Shown in pieces: positions 59,141 to 64,000 of a stretch of DNA of 64,000 nucleotides (position 1 is its first letter; every line of letters starts with the position of its first letter). This DNA is from DASQFI01 sp035633215 (GTDB lineage Bacteria > Acidobacteriota > Vicinamibacteria > Vicinamibacterales > SCN-69-37): positions 124,001-188,000 of the forward strand of contig DASQFI010000058.1 of assembly GCA_035633215.1 (NCBI GenBank), read 5' to 3'. The notes below the pieces were generated by a model that did not search any database, was not told where the DNA came from, and saw only the letters and a list, made by a program, of their open reading frames with translations. Position numbers and translations under genes: made by a program.

Positions 59141-59419
59141 TCAACGAGGTGGACGAGTCACCGACCAACCATCGGTACGGGCCGGGCCCGCGTCAACAGT
59201 TCGTTCAACGTCATAGAGCACCTGCGCGATCGGTGCTGTCCGGCGGCTGCGCAGGATGGTGAGACAGGTGGCAACCGGCGCGGCCGCGAGAAAGAACCAT
59301 CCTGCGTACTCGGGCCCGGAGAGGCTGGCGCCGACGAACGCGGCCCGGCTCATCAGTGCGGTCACCACGACGAGCGGCCAACCCGCAAGAAAGGCTACGA
59401 GCAGGCGTTTTTCTGACAC
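59141..59419 (-). CDS. Small two-helix membrane protein (92 aa)
   Basis: It starts with GTG 59419, GGAGGT four bases upstream. Two hydrophobic segments (LLVAFLAGWPLVVVTALM and YAGWFFLAAAPVATCLTIL) separate polar ends. It precedes the RpoZ-like gene on the same strand and probably shares its message. The function is unknown. Confidence 0.6.
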   Translation of the reverse strand: MSEKRLLVAFLAGWPLVVVTALMSRAAFVGASLSGPEYAGWFFLAAAPVATCLTILRSRRTAPIAQVLYDVERTVDAGPARTDGWSVTRPPR

Positions 59420-59546
59420 GGTGACCTCCGAAGATCGGATCGATCACGCGCCATCGGAATTGGTGGGGCGCAAGGGTCCGGCGAGAGTGGCTGCCGGTCG
59501 GCGTGCACCCAGGGAATCAGGGATGCGACTCGGAACGCTGGCGGGC

Positions 59547-59574
59547 GTCAGTCGAAACTGACCCTCTTATTATA
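59547..59574. promoter_or_regulatory. Palindrome and AT-rich promoter in the 59.4-59.7 kb gap
   Basis: GTCAGT-CGAA-ACTGAC (59547-59562) lies beside TATTATA, which reads TATAAT on the minus strand (59569-59574). It could start the minus-strand unit 59419-58671. The remainder of the 300-bp gap (59420-59720) shows nothing I can name. Confidence 0.4.
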
Positions 59575-59720
59575 TGTGATCCGAGTGGCACGCTTCTTTC
59601 ACGGGTTTCGGCTCTGCGAGCAGCGCCCGGGCGCGTTCCAGAGCCGCCTCGACCGAGCGCAGCAGGGTTTCCGTCACAATCGACTTGCCAGAGCCGCGAA
59701 CCAGAGGCTACGTTGGCGAC

Positions 59721-59959
59721 ATGGCCAGACATCTTTTCGTCGTCGCGCTCGTGGGCTTCGCCGCAAGCCCCGTGCTGTTCTCAGCGCAGCCGCCCGCTCA
59801 GCGCGCCAACCTCACGGGCCTGACAACCGCCATGCGTTCGCGACCGTGCGCAACGACAACTCGATGCTGGTGCTCGACCTGACGACTGGCGAGACACTGA
59901 GCCGCGTCGAGGTCCAGAACAGTCCTGATGGCGTGACCTATTCGCCGATTCAGCGGTAG
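59721..59959 (+). pseudogene. Frameshifted fragment of a secreted propeller protein
   Basis: The ATG at 59721 opens a signal peptide (ARHLFVVALVGFAASPVLFSAQPP). About 35 codons later the sense shifts frame into HAFATVRNDNSMLVLDLTTGETLSRVEVQNSPDGVTYSP and then a stop. The second part is one blade of a YVTN-like propeller. Only a start and one blade remain. Confidence 0.65.
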
Positions 59960-60002
59960 GATCTCACACGGACCCATTGCAGATCGCAGAAGGAAGGCAA
60001 GT

Positions 60003-60380
60003 ATGGACAAAGTGGTGCATTTCGAGATTCCGTTCGAGAACAAGCAGCGTGCCATGACGTTCTACAGTCAGGCGTTCGGCTGGCAGCTGATGGACATGCC
60101 TCAGATGGACTACGTCGTCGCGCAGACGGTCGCGACCGACGACAAGCACATGCCGAAGGAACCCGGCGCCATCAACGGAGGGCTGTTCGCGCGGCCCAAG
60201 GATGCGCCGTCGCCGACGATCTATGTGGGCGTCGCGTCGGTGGAAGCGTCCATCCAGAAGGTGCAGACGGCCGGCGGGAAGATCGTGACGCCGCACACGC
60301 CGATCCCGGGGATGGGCGCCTACGCGCGAGTCTCGGACACTGAAGGGAACATCATCGGCTTGTTCGAGAGTCAGGGCTGA
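60003..60380 (+). CDS. VOC (glyoxalase-like) family protein
   Basis: This 125-aa protein starts at ATG 60003 with AAGGAAGG upstream. The VOC fold is clear: VVHFEIPFENKQRAMTFYSQAFGWQL in the first half and TIYVGVASVEASIQKVQTAGGKIV to TEGNIIGLFESQG in the second. The substrate is unknown. It is followed 33 bp later by a zinc dehydrogenase, probably unrelated in function. Confidence 0.88.
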   Translation: MDKVVHFEIPFENKQRAMTFYSQAFGWQLMDMPQMDYVVAQTVATDDKHMPKEPGAINGGLFARPKDAPSPTIYVGVASVEASIQKVQTAGGKIVTPHTPIPGMGAYARVSDTEGNIIGLFESQG

Positions 60381-60413
60381 TTTCCACCTTCGACGGAATC
60401 GCGGCGAGTGAGC

Positions 60414-61370
60414 ATGCGCGCGCTCGTGCTGGACGCCGGCACGCTGACCCTCCGCGATCGGCCAAGGCCCACGGCCGCGGGCGAATGCCTCGTCCGTGTG
60501 ACCGCCGCGGGAATCTGCGGCACTGATCTCGAGCTGCTGCGTGGCTATGCTGGATTCTCAGGCGTCCCCGGTCACGAGTTCGTCGGCGTCGTCGACGAGG
60601 CAGGCCCGGCCGACAACGCGTGGATAGGACGACGGGTCGTCGGTGAAATCACCGTCGGCTGCGAACGGTGTGCGGGATGCCGGGTCGCAGGACGCGGCCA
60701 TTGCGACGTCCGGACGGTCCTCGGCATACGCGGCCGCGACGGCGTGTTCGCCGAGTATCTGTCCCTTCCCGCCACGAATCTGCATGTGGTCCCCGAATCG
60801 CTCGATGATCTGACGGCGGTCTTCGTCGAGCCGGTGGCCGCGGCGTGCCGCGTCGTGGAGCAGGTCCACGTCGATCGCGACACGCGGGCCGCGGTCGTCG
60901 GCAGCGGGCGGCTGGGCCTTCTGGTCGCGCAGGTGCTGCGTCACGCTGGAGCGCAGGTGACGGTGATCGTTCGAGGTGCGCGCGGCCGGCCGGCGGCGAG
61001 CGCGTTGGGACTCGAGACCGCCACGCTCGATGCGGCCGCGACCTCGCTCGCCCGGCACCTTGACGTCGCTGTCGATACGACTGGCGATCCGGCGGGCTTT
61101 GCGGTGGCCGCCGGGCTCGTCCGCCCGCGCGGAACCGTCGTCGTCAAGTCGACGTTCCACGGCGAGACGCCGGTGCCATTCTCGCCACTTGTCGTCGACG
61201 AGATCACGGTCATCGGATCGCGATGCGGTCCTTTCAACCGTGCTCTGGCGCTCCTCGAGGCCGGAGTGATCGACGTGAAACCGCTGCTCGCCGGGACGTA
61301 TCCGCTCGCGCAGTACGCCCAGGCGTTCGATCGCGCGAGGGACGGTCTGAAGGTCGTCTTGACGTCCTAA
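60414..61370 (+). CDS. Zinc-dependent medium-chain alcohol dehydrogenase
   Basis: This 318-aa MDR enzyme has catalytic zinc motifs GICGTDLEL and GHEFVGVV, a structural zinc loop CERCAGCRVAGRGHC with four Cys, and a nucleotide-binding turn AAVVGSGRLGLLVAQ (GxGxxG). It probably oxidises a polyol or secondary alcohol with NAD(P). The end overlaps the convergent MocR gene by 4 bp. GTG 60408 is an alternative start. Confidence 0.88.
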   Translation: MRALVLDAGTLTLRDRPRPTAAGECLVRVTAAGICGTDLELLRGYAGFSGVPGHEFVGVVDEAGPADNAWIGRRVVGEITVGCERCAGCRVAGRGHCDVRTVLGIRGRDGVFAEYLSLPATNLHVVPESLDDLTAVFVEPVAAACRVVEQVHVDRDTRAAVVGSGRLGLLVAQVLRHAGAQVTVIVRGARGRPAASALGLETATLDAAATSLARHLDVAVDTTGDPAGFAVAAGLVRPRGTVVVKSTFHGETPVPFSPLVVDEITVIGSRCGPFNRALALLEAGVIDVKPLLAGTYPLAQYAQAFDRARDGLKVVLTS

Positions 61371-62848
61371 CGCCGAACCGCCGGCCGCGCGGCGACCAGG
61401 CGTCGCACCGCCTCCGGCAGCTCGCGCTCATTCAGCCAGGCGAAACTGAATCGCGCGAACGGAATCGGCTTCTGATCAAACGCGTACCGCCGGCCGGTGT
61501 ACCACCAGACGCCTCGGTCGGCGCTTCGCCTCGCCCAGAGTTCGACGTTTTCGGGCGACGTGAACCGCACCCACAGCGCCATCCCGCCGCTCGGAATCCT
61601 GAATTCCGCAGCGTCGCCCAGCTCGCGACGGATCGCGTCTGCGAGGATCTTCCGTCGTTCCGCATAGATGCGGCGCGCGCGCGCCACATGCCGCTGAAGC
61701 TCGTTATCGTCAATCAACGCCGCAATCGCCGCCTCCATCGCGAGATCTCCCTGAATGTCCAGGAGCGAGCGGATGGCGGTGATTCTCTGCATGACGTCGG
61801 GAGGCGCGACAACGTAGCCGAGTCTGAGACCCGGCGCGAGCACCTTCGAGAGCGTCCCGACGTAGATGACGACGCGCGCCGGGTCGGCGCTGGCGAGAGG
61901 CAGCACGGGCCGGCCTTCGTAGTGGAACTCGTGATCGTAGTCGTCCTCGACGATGGCAAGTCTCTCGCGTCGTGCGAGTGCCAGGATCTCGAGCCGGCGA
62001 GACGCCGTCAGCGTCACGGTCGTCGGGTACTGATGATGCGGCGTCAGGTACACGGCGCGGATGGGCGTCCGGTCGTGCAGCGCTGCCAGGGCAGCGACGT
62101 CGATACCTTCGTCATCGATCGCCACCGACACGACGCGCGCTCCGGCGGCGCGGAACGCTTCCCAGGCCGGCCGGTAGCCCAGACGCTCGACGGCCACGAC
62201 GTCGCCGGGGCGGAGGAGCGTGCGCGCGACCAGCGAAAGCGCCATCTGACTTCCGCGGGTCACGAGGACATCTTCCGGGCCGATCGGCAACGCCCTCGTC
62301 ACCGCGAGCATCGACGCGAGCGCAGAGCGGAGGGCCGGATGGCCTTCGGGATCGCCGTAACTCAGCACAAGTCCGGCTCGGCGCGCGAGGACTCGCCGGT
62401 ACGCGCGGCCGATCGCTCTGGCCGGCACGAGTCGCGGATCCGGGGCGCCGCTGCTGAGGTTCAGGGTCCCGCGGGGAAGCGCGGCCGGCCGGTACACTTC
62501 GGGACCACTCGGCACCGCGAATCCGGCCCGCTTCGGCGCTTCGCTGCGCGTGCGTGCGCCTGTGGTGTCGCGCGCCCTCGACTCCGGAATCGTGTGTGCG
62601 ACGAACGTGCCTCGCCCGTGCGCGGCCTCCAGCCATCCTTCGGCGACAAGCTCCCCGTACGCGCTGAGGATGGTGTTCCGGTGCACCCCGGCGGCGTCCG
62701 CCAGATCGCGGCTGCCCGGCAGCCGATCGCCAGGCCGAAGACGGCCGCGCCGGATGTCGTCGGTGAGCGCCCGCGCAATCTGAAGAAAGGGCGGCAGGGA
62801 CGCGCTCCGGTCGACGTCGATGACCAACCGCCAGTCGCCCTTCTTCAT
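61367..62848 (-). CDS. MocR/PdxR-type regulator (GntR domain plus aminotransferase domain)
   Basis: This 493-aa protein has a GntR winged helix at about 20-95 (LTDDIRRGRLRPGDRLPGSRDLADAAGVHRNTILSAYGEL) and a fold-type I aminotransferase domain at about 115-485, with the PLP Lys in YVGTLSKVLAPGLRLGY and EDDYDHEFHYEGRP. MocR proteins use PLP or an amine adduct as effector. The start at ATG 62848 is preferred because the upstream frame is a proline/arginine-rich artefact of GC-rich DNA. It is divergent from the ADOP gene at 63034. Confidence 0.9.
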   Translation of the reverse strand: MKKGDWRLVIDVDRSASLPPFLQIARALTDDIRRGRLRPGDRLPGSRDLADAAGVHRNTILSAYGELVAEGWLEAAHGRGTFVAHTIPESRARDTTGARTRSEAPKRAGFAVPSGPEVYRPAALPRGTLNLSSGAPDPRLVPARAIGRAYRRVLARRAGLVLSYGDPEGHPALRSALASMLAVTRALPIGPEDVLVTRGSQMALSLVARTLLRPGDVVAVERLGYRPAWEAFRAAGARVVSVAIDDEGIDVAALAALHDRTPIRAVYLTPHHQYPTTVTLTASRRLEILALARRERLAIVEDDYDHEFHYEGRPVLPLASADPARVVIYVGTLSKVLAPGLRLGYVVAPPDVMQRITAIRSLLDIQGDLAMEAAIAALIDDNELQRHVARARRIYAERRKILADAIRRELGDAAEFRIPSGGMALWVRFTSPENVELWARRSADRGVWWYTGRRYAFDQKPIPFARFSFAWLNERELPEAVRRLVAARPAVRR

Positions 62849-62940
62849 TCGAAACCGGGGGACTTCGTCCCCCGGACCCCCTCTCGCCGTCGCTCGCGGG
62901 GGCCCCATTGCCCCGCGCCGCTCCGGCGGGGCGCGCCCGT
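62849..62940. other. GC-rich inverted-repeat stretch upstream of the MocR gene
   Basis: It contains a GGGGGAC-TTC-GTCCCCC hairpin and further G/C-run palindromes. The minus strand reads TGGGGCCCCCGCGAGCGA, close to a string in the kdpA-kdpC gap. This may be a leader hairpin or an old intergenic repeat. Confidence 0.45.
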
Positions 62941-62970
62941 GGCGCGCCTGCGCACCGCCAAAACGCGAAC

Positions 62971-63013
62971 TGGTCTAAGTGAAATTGTCTATATGGTTCT
63001 TCTACTTAGACCA
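62971..63013. promoter_or_regulatory. Widely spaced inverted repeat, candidate MocR operator
   Basis: TGGTCTAAGT (62971-62980) and ACTTAGACCA (63004-63013) are perfect ten-base inverted arms 23 bp apart, about two helical turns. MocR dimers bind paired, spaced half-sites. The AT-rich spacer (TCTATATGG) could hold a promoter for either divergent gene. Confidence 0.65.
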
Positions 63014-63033
63014 TACAGCGTCCAGCATATACC

Positions 63034-64000
63034 GTGTCGCGAGACGTCCGTTACAGCCTCCGAGCGCTTCGCAAGACCCCGGCGTTCACCTTGGGCGCGA
63101 TCGTCACGATTGCCCTCACCGTCGGGGCGACGACCGCCATTTTCAGCGTGGTGTACGGCGTCCTGCTGCGTCAGTTGCCCTACGAGAACGTCGACCGCGT
63201 GTTCTGGATGTGGTCCGACCAGCCGGGCCGGGACCGGTCGCCATTCAACGTCCCCGACTTTCTCGACTACCGCGATCGCGCCCGAACGCTGCACGGATTG
63301 GCCGGATTCTTCGGCTTTGGCGCGAGCCTCACCGGCGACGATACGGGCGAGCGCGTCCAGGGGCTCAGGGCGACGGGCGATTTCTTCGAAGTGCTCGGCG
63401 CACGAGCGCAGCTCGGGCGTCTTCTTCAGCCGACCGACGAACCGGCAGGCGCGGACCACGTCGTTGTCCTCACCGATCGGTTCTGGACACGGCGCTTCAG
63501 CCGCGACACGGATATCGTCGGCCAGCGAATCCGGCTCAACGGCGACGAGCACGTCGTGGTGGGCGTATTGGCGCCTGGATTCGTGACGCCAATTCGTGAC
63601 GCCGAATTCGTCGTGCCCTTCAATCCCGACGTCGACCCACGACGTGGCGCCCGCAACTCCCTGAATTTCATTCAGGGAGTTGGTCGACTCCGCGACAGTG
63701 TGTCGCTCAGTCTGGCCGCCGGCGAGCTGAACGGCATTGCCCGGAGGCTGCAGGGGGAGTTTCCGGTCGAGAACGCCAGGAAGCGCGGCGTGCAAATGGT
63801 GCGGGTGATTGACGGCGTCGTCGGGTCGTTCCGGTCGGCGCTGTGGACGATCTTCGCGGCCGTTGGCGGGGTGCTCCTGGTCGCGTGCGCCAACCTGGCC
63901 AATCTCATGCTGACTCGGGCAAGCGGCCGGCGGAAGGAGATCGCCGTGCAGCTCGCGTTGGGAGCGTCGCGCTGGAGTGTCGCGCGCCAGTGTCTCATCG
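63034..64000 (+). CDS. ADOP-family (MacB-like) permease, 3' end outside window
   Basis: The frame starts with GTG 63034 and is open to the window end (322 codons). The N-terminus SRDVRYSLRALRKTPAFTLGAIVTIALTVGATTAIFSVV is the hallmark of Acidobacterial duplicated-orphan permeases. A periplasmic MacB-type domain follows (GLRATGDFFEVLGARAQLGR, IVGQRIRLNGDEHVVVGVL), then FtsX helices with CANLANLMLTRASGRRKEIAVQLALGASRW. It is the same family as the remnant at 44275-45018. The neighbouring MocR regulator may control it. Confidence 0.9.
   Translation, partial: MSRDVRYSLRALRKTPAFTLGAIVTIALTVGATTAIFSVVYGVLLRQLPYENVDRVFWMWSDQPGRDRSPFNVPDFLDYRDRARTLHGLAGFFGFGASLTGDDTGERVQGLRATGDFFEVLGARAQLGRLLQPTDEPAGADHVVVLTDRFWTRRFSRDTDIVGQRIRLNGDEHVVVGVLAPGFVTPIRDAEFVVPFNPDVDPRRGARNSLNFIQGVGRLRDSVSLSLAAGELNGIARRLQGEFPVENARKRGVQMVRVIDGVVGSFRSALWTIFAAVGGVLLVACANLANLMLTRASGRRKEIAVQLALGASRWSVARQCLI
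63655..63681 (+). other. Perfect 12-bp hairpin inside the ADOP coding sequence
   Basis: AACTCCCTGAAT and ATTCAGGGAGTT are separated by TTC. It is AT-richer than its surroundings and encodes NSLNFIQGV. It may be chance or an RNA hairpin. Confidence 0.5.

Noticed and set aside
61223..63586. A 787-codon plus-strand open frame across the MocR gene
   Set aside because: It runs antisense through the MocR gene and overlaps the clear dehydrogenase and ADOP genes in other frames; its product is arginine-rich and featureless.

Overview
The window is about 64 kb of GC-rich, densely packed chromosomal DNA. It carries no rRNA, tRNA or CRISPR array that I can see. ADOP-type permeases, heavy-metal RND operons with small Cys-rich or His-rich leader proteins, DUF1259 and DUF5916-type secreted proteins, Kdp genes and very high GC suggest an Acidobacteriota member, perhaps Vicinamibacteria-like. 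That assignment is inference from gene style, with no marker gene behind it.

Layout. 1-6.1 kb: the end of a CPH-type (CopB-like) copper ATPase, two Cys-rich secreted propeller-like proteins, a CopD/DUF2269-like membrane protein, a small Cys protein and a thioredoxin-like gene with an in-frame UGA at a probable redox Cys position (selenocysteine candidate). 6.1-13.1 kb (minus strand): a cusA-cusC-cusB operon with a CusA/YtkA-like fusion and a CusB/cupredoxin fusion. 13.3-20.5 kb: a small RHH-like gene pair and a second metal RND operon. 20.5-26.8 kb: an orphan MacB-like permease, then a LamG-like protein and an Fe(III)-type ABC transporter. 26.8-33.2 kb: gene fragments and a third RND operon. 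33.2-38 kb: a DUF5916-type barrel protein, a MacA-like adaptor and a DUF1259 protein. 38-44.2 kb: a DabA/DabB inorganic-carbon (DAB) module with an extra NuoM-like subunit and its own ArsR regulator. 44.2-45.8 kb: an ADOP remnant and an ArsR-SRPBCC regulator. 45.9-58.6 kb: a c-di-AMP (ydaO-type) riboswitch leading a potassium cluster: SPFH protein, KimA-like transporter, KdpD kinase half, KdpE, barrel protein, two 26-aa proteins, KdpF-A-C-B and the KdpD sensor half. 58.7-64 kb: an RpoZ-like paralogue with small neighbours, a propeller remnant, a VOC protein, a zinc dehydrogenase, a MocR regulator and the start of an ADOP permease.

Main finds. (1) A family of 97-98 bp palindromic elements ends in GGCCGTTCTCAC / GTGAGAACGGCC and is flanked by 4-bp CTNG target duplications. 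Four full copies and one single end are present. Two copies sit inside genes (cusC and kdpA), and each adds exactly 34 sense codons. One copy has displaced the start codon of an ABC permease gene, and two copies use the CTAG of a stop codon. (2) A candidate selenoprotein, with a hairpin just after the UGA. (3) The c-di-AMP riboswitch at the head of the potassium cluster. (4) The DAB module is flanked by 79-bp direct repeats built from the ends of the two genes it separates. The third RND operon and the first copper block show similar junction duplications. This suggests that the region was assembled module by module.
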